A model generated the notes under the pieces. It saw only the letters and a program-made list of their open reading frames with translations, made no database searches and was not told the DNA's origin. The position numbers were made by a program, and so were the translations under genes. From Lachnospiraceae bacterium (GTDB taxonomy: Bacteria > Bacillota > Clostridia > Lachnospirales > Lachnospiraceae), in contig SFGF01000004.1 in NCBI GenBank assembly GCA_004556655.1, positions 1 to 64,000 on the forward strand: DNA of 64,000 nucleotides. Direction: 5' to 3'. Positions 45,499 through 53,243 of this stretch are shown piece by piece. Position 1 is the first letter of the stretch; each line of letters begins with the position of its first letter.

Positions 45499-46041
45499 TC
45501 ATCTTATGACAGCCATATAATAGCCGGCAATCGTTTCCGGTGTCTCTTTCATCTTCCCTTTCAGCCACCATTTTACTGCCTCTGCAAAACTCCCGGCCAG
45601 ATGGTTCAGTACAAACTCCGACGGAGCACCTTTTCGAATCTCCTCCGGATATTTTTTAAACATTTCCGTCAGATATTCTTTAAAATAACGCATGAATAAT
45701 TCTCCGCTTTCGCACGAAAGAATACCTGCCAGATTACTTTTATTGTCTTTTAAATGATAAAGAATGTGCGTGATTTTTGCTTCCAGATCATTCGGTGTTC
45801 CCGAAAAATCATGGGTTTTTTCTGAACTCAGTGCCTCAGAAAAAACATGACTGAAAATATCCGTGCACATCGCTTTTAAAAGTTCATCTTTCGTCTCAAA
45901 ATGAGCATAAAAAGTACTGCGTCCAATATTGGCTTCATCAATGATCTCCTGTACCGTGATATTATTAAATCTTTTGGTTTCCAGCAGGCTGCTGAAAGCT
46001 TTAAAAATAGCTTCTCTTGTCTTTTGCTGTCTTCTGTCCAT
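45499..46041 (-). CDS. TetR-family transcriptional regulator
   Basis: A 180-residue regulator. The N-terminal helix-turn-helix is textbook: TREAIFKAFSSLLETKRFNN, then ITVQEIIDEANIGRSTFYAHFETKDELL. The C-terminal ligand domain is not assignable. It lies directly upstream of hemA in the same direction, separated by 112 bases, and has a strong promoter of its own. Sequence shared between the two promoters suggests autoregulation and control of the hem operon (inference). Confidence 0.9.
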   Translation of the reverse strand: MDRRQQKTREAIFKAFSSLLETKRFNNITVQEIIDEANIGRSTFYAHFETKDELLKAMCTDIFSHVFSEALSSEKTHDFSGTPNDLEAKITHILYHLKDNKSNLAGILSCESGELFMRYFKEYLTEMFKKYPEEIRKGAPSEFVLNHLAGSFAEAVKWWLKGKMKETPETIAGYYMAVIR

Positions 46042-46095
46042 ATTTTACTCCCTTACGATTCCGAAAAAGCGAACAAAATGTTCAATAGCAAATGC

Positions 46096-46124
46096 ATTGT
46101 ATTTCATTTTTATATGAAAGTCAA
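46096..46124 (-). promoter_or_regulatory. Promoter of the TetR gene with internal palindrome
   Basis: Minus-strand TTGACT and TACAAT with a 17-base spacer. The spacer is a palindrome with arms TTTCAT and ATGAAA (46102-46119), positioned for autorepression. Confidence 0.7.
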
Positions 46125-46172
46125 GCACATGGCAGATCTGGATTTTTACATTCTATATTTTTCAATATATAA

Positions 46173-46201
46173 TTGACTTTTATTTTTCTCAATAGTAAAC
46201 T
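46173..46201 (+). promoter_or_regulatory. Promoter of the cbiMNQO/K operon
   Basis: Plus-strand TTGACT and TAAACT with a 17-base spacer, just upstream of the cobalamin riboswitch. Confidence 0.75.
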
Positions 46202-46211
46202 ATCTATAATT

Positions 46212-46390
46212 GAATGTGGTGAGGTTCCTGTGTTTTCTCCACAGGCTAAGAGAGAAGAGGGGTTATATTCCCCCGCGGTCACGCCGCTGTAACGGACGAG
46301 CAAACTTCAAAATGTCACTGGGCAACCGGGAAGGCGAAGTTATTGTGTAGACTCCTGAGCCAGAAGACCTGCCCACCGCACGAGAGTTAC
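46212..46390 (+). ncRNA. Cobalamin riboswitch
   Basis: The characteristic order of elements is present: GGTGAGGTTCCTGTG at the P2/P3 entry, CTAAGAGAGAAG, the core CCGCTGTAACGG, the B12-box GTCACTGGGCAACCGGGAAG and the closing GAGCCAGAAGACCTGCC. Binding of adenosylcobalamin should reduce expression of the downstream cobalt transport genes. The expression platform contains the terminator at 46504-46536. Confidence 0.95.
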
Positions 46391-46503
46391 ACTTACGTTA
46401 CGAACGATGACTGAGTGTAGGAATGTCTGTTGGAGATATCAGATCAGTTACCAGGGCTGTCATAACAATTGATTTGTATCTGCCATTTTACAGACCCTTC
46501 CAT

Positions 46504-46536
46504 ACACCGGACGTTTTATACGATTCGGTGTTTTTT
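46504..46536 (+). terminator. Riboswitch-controlled terminator before cbiM
   Basis: ACACCG (46504-46509) and CGGTGT (46526-46531) form the base of the stem, with inner pairing, followed by TTTTT. It lies 36 bases before the cbiM ATG, so it is an expression platform rather than an operon end. Confidence 0.8.
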
Positions 46537-46571
46537 AATTACACTATGGAAGAGCATGAAAGGAGAAAAAA

Positions 46572-47318
46572 ATGACTCACAAACAAAAACGTATCATCGC
46601 TGTTATCAGTGCACTCTCATTGTATTTTGGCCTTATGCCGGCTGCAAGTGCCATGCACATTATGGAAGGATACCTTCCTGTGGGATTCTGTGTGGCCTGG
46701 GGTGTCATCTGCCTGCCGTTTCTCGCTGCAGGATTTATGTCTATTAAAAAAGTATTGAATGAAAATCGAAAAGCCCTGATTCTTCTGGCTATGTCCGGAG
46801 CTTTCGTATTCGTTATATCCTCTCTGAAGATTCCATCTGTTACTGGAAGCTGCTCCCACATGACAGGTACCGGTCTTGGTGCTATCCTTTTTGGACCGGC
46901 TGCAGTCAGTGTATTGGGAATTATTGTGCTTCTGTTCCAGGCTATACTTCTTGCACACGGCGGACTTACTACCATCGGAGCCAATACATTCTCTATGGCA
47001 GTTGCCGGACCTCTGATTTCCTACGGAATCTATAAACTCTGTAAAAAATGTAAAATCAATACATATGTAACCGTCTTTCTGGCAGCCTGTCTGGGTGATT
47101 TGTTCACCTACTGCGTAACCGCTGTTCAGCTTGCTCTGGCACATCATGCCGATACCACAATTTTGGGTGCCATGGGTAAATTTATGATGGTATTTGCCCC
47201 CACACAGGTTCCGTTGGCAGTCATTGAAGGGCTTCTCACCTGTATGATCATGATGGCTCTGGAAACTTATGCAAAACCGGAGCTGAAAGCAATCGGATTT
47301 ATGGAGGAGGCGAAATAA
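46572..47318 (+). CDS. cbiM: Cobalt ECF transporter substrate-binding component CbiM
   Basis: A 248-residue membrane protein with an N-terminal signal-like segment ending ASA before MHIMEGYLP, the metal-binding N-terminus typical of CbiM. Its later helices include SGAFVFVISSLKIPSVTGSCSHMTGTG and LAHGGLTTIGANTFSMAVAGP. CbiM binds Co2+ and, with CbiN, CbiQ and CbiO, imports it for cobalamin synthesis. It is the first gene after the riboswitch. Confidence 0.96.
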   Translation: MTHKQKRIIAVISALSLYFGLMPAASAMHIMEGYLPVGFCVAWGVICLPFLAAGFMSIKKVLNENRKALILLAMSGAFVFVISSLKIPSVTGSCSHMTGTGLGAILFGPAAVSVLGIIVLLFQAILLAHGGLTTIGANTFSMAVAGPLISYGIYKLCKKCKINTYVTVFLAACLGDLFTYCVTAVQLALAHHADTTILGAMGKFMMVFAPTQVPLAVIEGLLTCMIMMALETYAKPELKAIGFMEEAK

Positions 47319-47319
47319 T

Positions 47320-47625
47320 ATGAAAAAAAGTAAGATTGTAATTATTATGATTGTTGTTATTTTCCTGATGGCTTTCATCCCGCTGTTTGCTCTGAAAGAT
47401 GCAGAGTTCGGCGGTTCCGATGATGCCGGAAGCACTGTTGTTGAAGAAGTAAATTCTTCCTTTGAACCGATTGCCGCTCCTCTGATCGAGAATCTTCTGG
47501 GAGGAGAGCTTCCCGGTGAAGTGGAAAGTCTTCTGTTCTGTGTTCAGACCGGAATCGGTGTTGGTGTCATTGCTTTCTGCATGGGCCGTCTCGTAGAGAG
47601 AAAAAAACTGGGAAAAGATGAATAA
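47320..47625 (+). CDS. cbiN: Cobalt transport protein CbiN
   Basis: A 101-residue protein with two membrane helices: near residues 5-25 and near residues 68-88. FGGSDDAGS and FEPIAAPLI lie in the loop that contacts CbiM. CbiN helps load cobalt into CbiM. The ATG directly follows the cbiM stop. Confidence 0.93.
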   Translation: MKKSKIVIIMIVVIFLMAFIPLFALKDAEFGGSDDAGSTVVEEVNSSFEPIAAPLIENLLGGELPGEVESLLFCVQTGIGVGVIAFCMGRLVERKKLGKDE

Positions 47626-47649
47626 ATTTACCGGCGAAAGGAGTTTTCC

Positions 47650-48426
47650 ATGATTACGATTGACAAGCTTTGTTATAATTCCAAGCTTAGATATGTAAAC
47701 GCCGGGGAAAAATTTGCCTTCACAATGATTACACTTCTGCTTTGTGTAATCAGTCGTTCCATTGTGATTGCATGTATCGTATTGACAGCCACAGGGATTC
47801 TGACCGTATATAAGGGTGGAATCCCTCTTTTCCGTTATATGCATTTTATGACGGTGCCCCTGGCCTTTCTGATTCTCAGTACTCTTGCTATTATGTTTAA
47901 TCTTTCCCGCACGCCGCTGGATCTCTTTGCTATTCCTCTCGGTGAATGGTACCTGACCAGCAGCAGGGATTCTTTCCGGTATGCCATACAGCTGATACTG
48001 ACAGCACTTTCCTCTGTGTCTTGTCTGTATTTTTTATCTTTCAGCACACCTATGCCGGATATTCTGAATGTACTGGGAACTTTGCATTGTCCCAAATTGT
48101 TGATCGAGCTGATGCTTTTGATTTATCGTTTTATCTTTGTCCTTTTGAGCGTGGCATCAGCGATTACAGATTCGCAGCATTCCCGGATGGGTAACAAAGA
48201 TTATAAAACTTCTCTAAAATCTTTCAGTGCTATGGTTTCTGTACTTTTTATTCGTTCTTTTAAACGGGCAAATGCTCTGTATGATGCTATGGAATCACGC
48301 TGTTACGACGGAACCATCCATGTATTGAATGAGACATTTCCACCGGAGAAAAAGCATATCTTTACTATTATTGTTTTTGACATTATATTATTGACGCTTA
48401 CTGTTTTTATTAAGTTGTATTTGTGA
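47650..48426 (+). CDS. cbiQ: Cobalt ECF transporter transmembrane component CbiQ
   Basis: A 258-residue T component with about five membrane segments. The N-terminal half is hydrophobic (FTMITLLLCVISRSIVIACIVLT). The long C-terminal coupling helices include ARG-containing elements near AMESRCYDG, the region that touches the ATPase. It couples ATP hydrolysis by CbiO to movement of CbiM. Confidence 0.92.
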   Translation: MITIDKLCYNSKLRYVNAGEKFAFTMITLLLCVISRSIVIACIVLTATGILTVYKGGIPLFRYMHFMTVPLAFLILSTLAIMFNLSRTPLDLFAIPLGEWYLTSSRDSFRYAIQLILTALSSVSCLYFLSFSTPMPDILNVLGTLHCPKLLIELMLLIYRFIFVLLSVASAITDSQHSRMGNKDYKTSLKSFSAMVSVLFIRSFKRANALYDAMESRCYDGTIHVLNETFPPEKKHIFTIIVFDIILLTLTVFIKLYL

Positions 48427-48460
48427 CAATCACATCATTTATTATGGAAAGGTTATTCTT

Positions 48461-50122
48461 ATGAGTGAAGACATTATATTGAAAGCCGACAATTTATTCT
48501 TTTCCTATGATGACGAGAAAAGCCATTCACTAAACGGTCTTTCTCTGGAAATCAAAAAGGGACATAAAGTAGCGTTTATGGGAGCCAACGGTTCTGGAAA
48601 ATCCACTTTTTTCCTCTGCTGCAACGGTATCCATCAACCATCCTCAGGTACCCTTTATTTTAACGGGGAACCTGTTGATTATTCGCGAAAAGGACTTCTG
48701 AAACTCAGAAGTAAAGTCGGCATTGTATTTCAGGATCCTGATAACCAGCTTTTTTCCGCAAGTGTTTATCAGGAAATATCCTTTGGTATTCTGAATCTTG
48801 GAGTGTCTGAAAGTGAAGCAAAAGAACAGGTTGAAAATGTAATCGACTATCTGGAGATCACTCCGTTTCGACACAAACCTACCCACGCACTGAGCGGAGG
48901 ACAGAAAAAGCAGGTTTCCATAGCAGATATTCTGGTAATGCATCCGGATATCATCATACTGGACGAACCAGCTGCCGCACTGGATCCGAAACACACTGCC
49001 ATGGTTAATAAAATCGTCGACCAGTTGACAGATAATGGAATTACCGTTATGATGGCAACTCACGATGTAAATTATGCCATGTCCTGGGCGGATGATGTAT
49101 TTCTTTTTAAAGACGGAAAAGTACTGATACAGGGAACTCCGGAGCAGGTTTTTTCCAATGTATCTGCTCTTGCTGCCACTAACCTGAAACAGCCCGCATG
49201 TATGCAGCTTTTTGATAGTCTCTGTAAAAAAGGAATACTGAAAACTTCTCTTCCGATCCCGCGTAATCTGCAGCAGTTGGAGTCTTATATTGCTGATATC
49301 AACGAAAGAACTTACCACGGAGGAAAATCCATGATGGAATCAAAAAAAGCAATCCTTGTTGTCAGCTTCGGCACGAGCTACAACACCACAAGAGAAAAAA
49401 CAATTGATGTAATTGAGAAAAAAATTGATGAGGCTTTCCCTGAGCAAAAAATCTACCGTGCCTGGACCAGCAAAATGATCATGGCAAAACTTTTAAAAAG
49501 GGATGGGATCAAAATCAATAACGTGAAAGAAGCTATGGAGCAGATGCGAAATGACGGAATCACAGATGTGATCGTACAGCCCACCCATGTGATCAATGGT
49601 ATTGAAAATGATCTCATGAAAGAAGATGCACTTTCTTATAGAGATGATTTCCACAGTATTGCTTTCGGTACTCCTCTTCTTACCAGCGAACAGGACAGCC
49701 TGGATGTGATCAATGCAGTTGTAAAAGAGTTTTCTGATCTCAAGGATCATGAAGCTCTGGTTCTGATGGGACACGGAACTACCCATTATGCCAATTCTAT
49801 CTATGCTGCACTGGATTATACTTTTAAAGATAAAGGATATCCGAATGTCCATCTGGGAACCGTAGAAGCTTACCCCTCCATGCAGACACTGCTTCGGATG
49901 GTAAAAGAACAGAACCCGAAAAAAGTAAAACTGGCACCCTTTATGATCGTAGCCGGAGACCATGCCCGTAATGATATGGCCGGAGACGATCCGGAATCCT
50001 GGAGATGCCAGTTTGAAGCTGCCGGATTTGAGGTGGAATGCTGCCTGAAAGGACTGGGAGAATACCCGGCAGTACAGGATATCTTCATACGGCATATACG
50101 GGAAATAATTTCGTGTGAATAG
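48461..50122 (+). CDS. cbiO/cbiK: CbiO ATPase fused in frame to CbiK sirohydrochlorin cobaltochelatase
   Basis: One 553-codon frame with two complete enzymes. Residues 1-280 are CbiO: Walker A GANGSGKST (41-49), signature LSGGQ (144-148), Walker B ILDEP (166-170) and the switch histidine H201. Residues 291-553 are CbiK: VSFGTSYNTTREKT, the metal-site histidines H438 (MGHGTTHY) and H501 (VAGDHARND). Between them, HGGKS is encoded by a good ribosome site, GGAGG, eight bases before ATGATG at 49331. So CbiK may also be made separately. CbiO powers cobalt import; CbiK inserts Co2+ into sirohydrochlorin. Both activities serve one pathway. A stop-codon loss or a sequencing error at the joint are the alternatives. 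Confidence 0.92.
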   Translation: MSEDIILKADNLFFSYDDEKSHSLNGLSLEIKKGHKVAFMGANGSGKSTFFLCCNGIHQPSSGTLYFNGEPVDYSRKGLLKLRSKVGIVFQDPDNQLFSASVYQEISFGILNLGVSESEAKEQVENVIDYLEITPFRHKPTHALSGGQKKQVSIADILVMHPDIIILDEPAAALDPKHTAMVNKIVDQLTDNGITVMMATHDVNYAMSWADDVFLFKDGKVLIQGTPEQVFSNVSALAATNLKQPACMQLFDSLCKKGILKTSLPIPRNLQQLESYIADINERTYHGGKSMMESKKAILVVSFGTSYNTTREKTIDVIEKKIDEAFPEQKIYRAWTSKMIMAKLLKRDGIKINNVKEAMEQMRNDGITDVIVQPTHVINGIENDLMKEDALSYRDDFHSIAFGTPLLTSEQDSLDVINAVVKEFSDLKDHEALVLMGHGTTHYANSIYAALDYTFKDKGYPNVHLGTVEAYPSMQTLLRMVKEQNPKKVKLAPFMIVAGDHARNDMAGDDPESWRCQFEAAGFEVECCLKGLGEYPAVQDIFIRHIREIISCE

Positions 50123-50141
50123 ATCCTGTAATAAGGACTGC

Positions 50142-50183
50142 AGATTCCATCCCTTAGTGCGCAATGTCATTGGGATGGAATCT
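50142..50183. terminator. Hairpin between cbiO/cbiK and the MutS2-like gene
   Basis: AGATTCCATCCC (50142-50153) and GGGATGGAATCT (50172-50183) form a perfect 12-base stem with an 18-base loop between convergent genes. T-tracts are short. Confidence 0.6.
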
Positions 50184-50242
50184 TTGATCCTCTCTATCCG
50201 CTGTAAGAACCTTATACTGTCAATCCCGGTAGTTTCACCGCT

Positions 50243-52144
50243 TTACTCGCTGTATTCGATTTGTTCTTCTGTATATTTTCGTTCCATATCATGTCTTTTT
50301 TTCCTGTTTTCTACCGTATCGAAAATTATCGAGAAATCATAATCCTCAGGATACAATTCCGAAGCCGCCACCTGAAGCCGGACTCTTTTGTGATTGATCC
50401 AGATTTTTTTATCCGGCATCTGCACTCTCAATACTCCTTTATCATTCATCGGTTCACATACAATCCCAATTTTTTTATCCGGAAATACCATCACGCTGTC
50501 TCCGCGTCTGAATTTTTCCTGAAGTTTGACGTCTTTTTTATTTTTAACTGTTTTTCGTATCTTGTTGCTTCGATGATGCTCCAGATTGTTTTTCTCATTC
50601 CGAAATTGATACTTGCTAACTGCAGACTCTCCATAGGAATAACGTACCGCTGTCTGCAGCATTTCTTTTGGCATACCCAGTCGATCAGCAATATAAAATG
50701 CGCAGCTTTCACCTGCTTCTCCTATAATCATTTGATACGTCGGCTGAAGGGTTTCCTGATCAAATGTCATTCTTGCATTTACAATACTCTCTGTGTGTTT
50801 TGCATATTCTTTTACTTCAGGATAATGAGTAGTTACAAGAAACAAACATCCCGTCCTTTTCAGTTCTTCCAAAATTGCAATAGCAATCCCCATTCCCTCT
50901 GCCGGATCTGTACCGGAACCCAGTTCATCCATGATTACAAAACTGTCTCGATCTGCATTTTGTAATACTTCCAGTACATTTTTTATATGTGAGGAAAATG
51001 TTGATAAATTTTCCGCCAGGTTCTGACCGTCTCCGATATCACAGAGATAAGAACTGTTCATACAGATATCTGCATTTTCACAGGTTACATGCAGTCCACA
51101 CTGAGCCATCATACAATTCAACATAACTGTTTTAATCGCTACTGTTTTTCCTCCTGTATTGGGACCGGTGATCACAATTCCACTTACACCTGTTCCGATA
51201 GAAAACTGCAGGGGTACATTGATTGCTCTATCCATCAGGGGATGTCTGGCATTTTTCAAAATGATTTTTCTCTCCAGATTAATGGACGGCTCCACTCCAT
51301 CCAGATCCATGCTCAGCTTTCCTTTGGAAAAGATGAAATCCAGCTTTTCAATCATGTTGATATTATTACGCAGCACCTCTGATCTGTCTGCTGTCATTGC
51401 CGTCAGTGTATATAAAATCCGATAAACCTCGTTTTCCTCACTGATATTATGCAGCTGAATCTCCTCATAATATCTGGAAATGCTTACAGGTTCTATAAAC
51501 AGGGTGTTTCCAGTTGCTGACTTGTCAATTACGCTTCCGTTGATTTTCAGCTTATATTCTTTTTTCACAGGCAGACATAGTCTTCCATTCCGAAGAGTAC
51601 AGTAATTATCCGCCATATATTCTTTGTGAGAGCGCAGTATCTGTTCCGCTTTTTGCTTCATCTGCTCTTCACATTTTACAATCTGATTACGGATCTGGAA
51701 AAGTTCTTTCGATGCATAGTCATCCACCTCTCCTCCCCGTATCTGGCGGCTGATCTCCTCTCTCAGATCTTCTGCTGCATCCAGATTTTCATCATAATAA
51801 GCAATTGCATTTTCATATATTTTTCCACGTTTCAGGTAATCCCGAAGTCTCCTGACTGCTGCCAGCATCTTCTCCACTCGTTCCAACTGAAAAGGCGTAA
51901 GGCAGTCTCCTTTTTCGGCAGCCATCAAAATTTCTTTTATCTCTTCCACATTCGGCAGCGGAGGCATCCCAAGCTTTTCCAGCATAGTTCTGCTGTCTGT
52001 GGTATCCTTCAGCTGTTTTCTTAATTCTCTTTCTGACAGGTAAAATGATTTTTTATCAATCTGTTCTTTTGCTTTGTCTGTTACGCAGAGATTTTTCCAT
52101 AGTTCTTTGATTTTGTCGAATTCGATCTGTTTTTCTATATTCAT
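50243..52144 (-). CDS. MutS2-like ATPase lacking the Smr domain
   Basis: A 633-residue protein, about 150 residues shorter than MutS2. The core and clamp regions are present, then the ATPase: Walker A GPNTGGKT, the segment SFVIMDELGSGTDPAEG (Walker B/signature) and TTHYPEVKEYA. After it comes a KOW-like beta domain (FRRGDSVMVFPDKKIG), but instead of the Smr nuclease the chain ends in a distinct basic tail near TVENRKKRHDMERKY. Bacillus MutS2 acts on collided ribosomes and recombination intermediates; the role of this short variant is unknown. The ATG at 52144 has AAAGGAA upstream. A leader ORF and terminator precede it. Confidence 0.85.
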   Translation of the reverse strand: MNIEKQIEFDKIKELWKNLCVTDKAKEQIDKKSFYLSERELRKQLKDTTDSRTMLEKLGMPPLPNVEEIKEILMAAEKGDCLTPFQLERVEKMLAAVRRLRDYLKRGKIYENAIAYYDENLDAAEDLREEISRQIRGGEVDDYASKELFQIRNQIVKCEEQMKQKAEQILRSHKEYMADNYCTLRNGRLCLPVKKEYKLKINGSVIDKSATGNTLFIEPVSISRYYEEIQLHNISEENEVYRILYTLTAMTADRSEVLRNNINMIEKLDFIFSKGKLSMDLDGVEPSINLERKIILKNARHPLMDRAINVPLQFSIGTGVSGIVITGPNTGGKTVAIKTVMLNCMMAQCGLHVTCENADICMNSSYLCDIGDGQNLAENLSTFSSHIKNVLEVLQNADRDSFVIMDELGSGTDPAEGMGIAIAILEELKRTGCLFLVTTHYPEVKEYAKHTESIVNARMTFDQETLQPTYQMIIGEAGESCAFYIADRLGMPKEMLQTAVRYSYGESAVSKYQFRNEKNNLEHHRSNKIRKTVKNKKDVKLQEKFRRGDSVMVFPDKKIGIVCEPMNDKGVLRVQMPDKKIWINHKRVRLQVAASELYPEDYDFSIIFDTVENRKKRHDMERKYTEEQIEYSE

Positions 52145-52204
52145 GATATTTCCTTTCTTCACAAACGAAAAATCTTATATTTTACAGGACTTTCCTATGA
52201 TACA

Positions 52205-52398
52205 AAAAAAGCACAGCCACACAGCCATGCTTATATCCAAATAGTAAGCAAATGTAAATGTAAGGCGAAAATTCGGCAGCCATGCACTATCTTCATATGG
52301 GCATACTTATAGTGCAATCAAACTGCACCTGCAATATTTATTTTGCAATTTTCTCCGTAACACTCACAATTAACATCCAAATTCTCCAAAATCTATTT
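52205..52398 (-). ncRNA. Structured leader (candidate attenuator) of the MutS2-like gene
   Basis: About 194 bases between a strong promoter and an intrinsic terminator. On the minus strand the terminator stem starts AAGCATGGC and ends GGCTGTGCTT, followed by seven T (52205-52232). Upstream, TGCAC at 52312-52316 can pair either with GTGCA (52324-52328) or, extended to TGCACTAT, with ATAGTGCA (52283-52290): mutually exclusive stems. The terminator's 5' arm sequence GCATGGCTG is repeated at 52277-52285, so the upstream copy could pair with the terminator's 3' arm. No known riboswitch family was recognised. Confidence 0.6.
52338..52376 (-). CDS. Candidate 12-codon leader peptide
   Basis: ATG at 52376 to TAA at 52338 encodes MLIVSVTEKIAK. 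GGAG lies seven bases before the ATG and about 11 bases after the likely transcription start, a standard arrangement. The stop codon falls inside the first leader hairpin (TGCAA/TTGCA, 52330-52347), so ribosome position would influence folding. There is no codon run pointing to a particular amino acid. Translation is inferred from the start signals only. Confidence 0.45.
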   Translation of the reverse strand: MLIVSVTEKIAK

Positions 52399-52404
52399 TT
52401 CTTT

Positions 52405-52433
52405 ATTCTAACTATCGGTATCCCTTTTGTCAA
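52405..52433 (-). promoter_or_regulatory. Promoter of the MutS2-like gene and its leader
   Basis: Minus-strand consensus TTGACA and TAGAAT with a 17-base spacer, placed directly after the ABC permease stop at 52437. The mRNA leader before the gene is about 250 bases. Confidence 0.8.
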
Positions 52434-52436
52434 TAC

Positions 52437-53240
52437 CTAATTCCCGCTGCTCTCATATCGTGCAAGCCCTCGATGAAGAGCATAAGACGCTGCAGCCAGC
52501 ATGATCACGCATATTAGAGGTGTGATGTACACACCTGGCCACATTCCCTGTTTTTCCAGCAGATATCCGACCGGATAGTAACTGACAAACGCATAGGGAA
52601 TCGCATAAGTGAAAATTCCTCTCAGCAATAATGGATAAATATTTAGCGGATATTTTGCTATCTCCCCCACAGATATTATGAAAAAATTCAGACTGTTTTT
52701 ATTTCCTCCCAACCAGAACGACATACAGCTTGCAATCCAGATCATGCCGGTTCTGATAATACATGCTTCTAAGAGAAATATAAACAATATTATTATTTTT
52801 CCCGGAGTCCATTGAACAGAGCAATGTGTGCATCCCAGTAAAAATATCGCCGCTGCGATTACCATTTTATTCAACCCGTCAAAATCAATCCGTGCTGTGA
52901 GAAGCTGCAGTCCCATTGGCACAGGTCTGACAAGGAATCTATCCAGTTCTGCCATATTGATCATCTCTGCTATTTTCCAAGTGCCCTGAAAAAAGAAATT
53001 GATACACCCCTCGGAAAATAATAGAAAACTGTAGAGGAAAAGAACTTCCCACATGTTCCATCCTGCCACTTGTGGAATATTACTATAGATAATTCCGATT
53101 ACAGCCAAACTACAGAACTGTGAAAAAGTTGTAAAACATATCATCATTAAAAAATCCGCACGATACTGCATCAGGGATTTCATATTCTGCAGCTGTATTT
53201 TCCAATACAGATAAAGATATTTTTTCCATTTCTTTGTCAT
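52437..53240 (-). CDS. ABC-2 family transporter permease
   Basis: A 267-residue protein with six hydrophobic segments, for example FTTFSQFCSLAVIGIIYS and LNFFIISVGEIAKYPLNIYP. It fits the COG3694-type permease that pairs with a second permease and a COG4586-type ATPase in three-gene exporters of Firmicutes. GGAGGG precedes the ATG. Three bases separate it from the second permease. The exported substrate is unknown; lipid, peptide and drug substrates have been suggested for such systems. Confidence 0.82.
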   Translation of the reverse strand: MTKKWKKYLYLYWKIQLQNMKSLMQYRADFLMMICFTTFSQFCSLAVIGIIYSNIPQVAGWNMWEVLFLYSFLLFSEGCINFFFQGTWKIAEMINMAELDRFLVRPVPMGLQLLTARIDFDGLNKMVIAAAIFLLGCTHCSVQWTPGKIIILFIFLLEACIIRTGMIWIASCMSFWLGGNKNSLNFFIISVGEIAKYPLNIYPLLLRGIFTYAIPYAFVSYYPVGYLLEKQGMWPGVYITPLICVIMLAAASYALHRGLARYESSGN

Positions 53241-53243
53241 ACC

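Noticed and set aside
46617..47435. 272-codon open frame on the minus strand opposite cbiM and cbiN
   Set aside because: Antisense to two well-defined cobalt transport genes; composition is rich in His, Ser and Cys as expected for a shadow frame.
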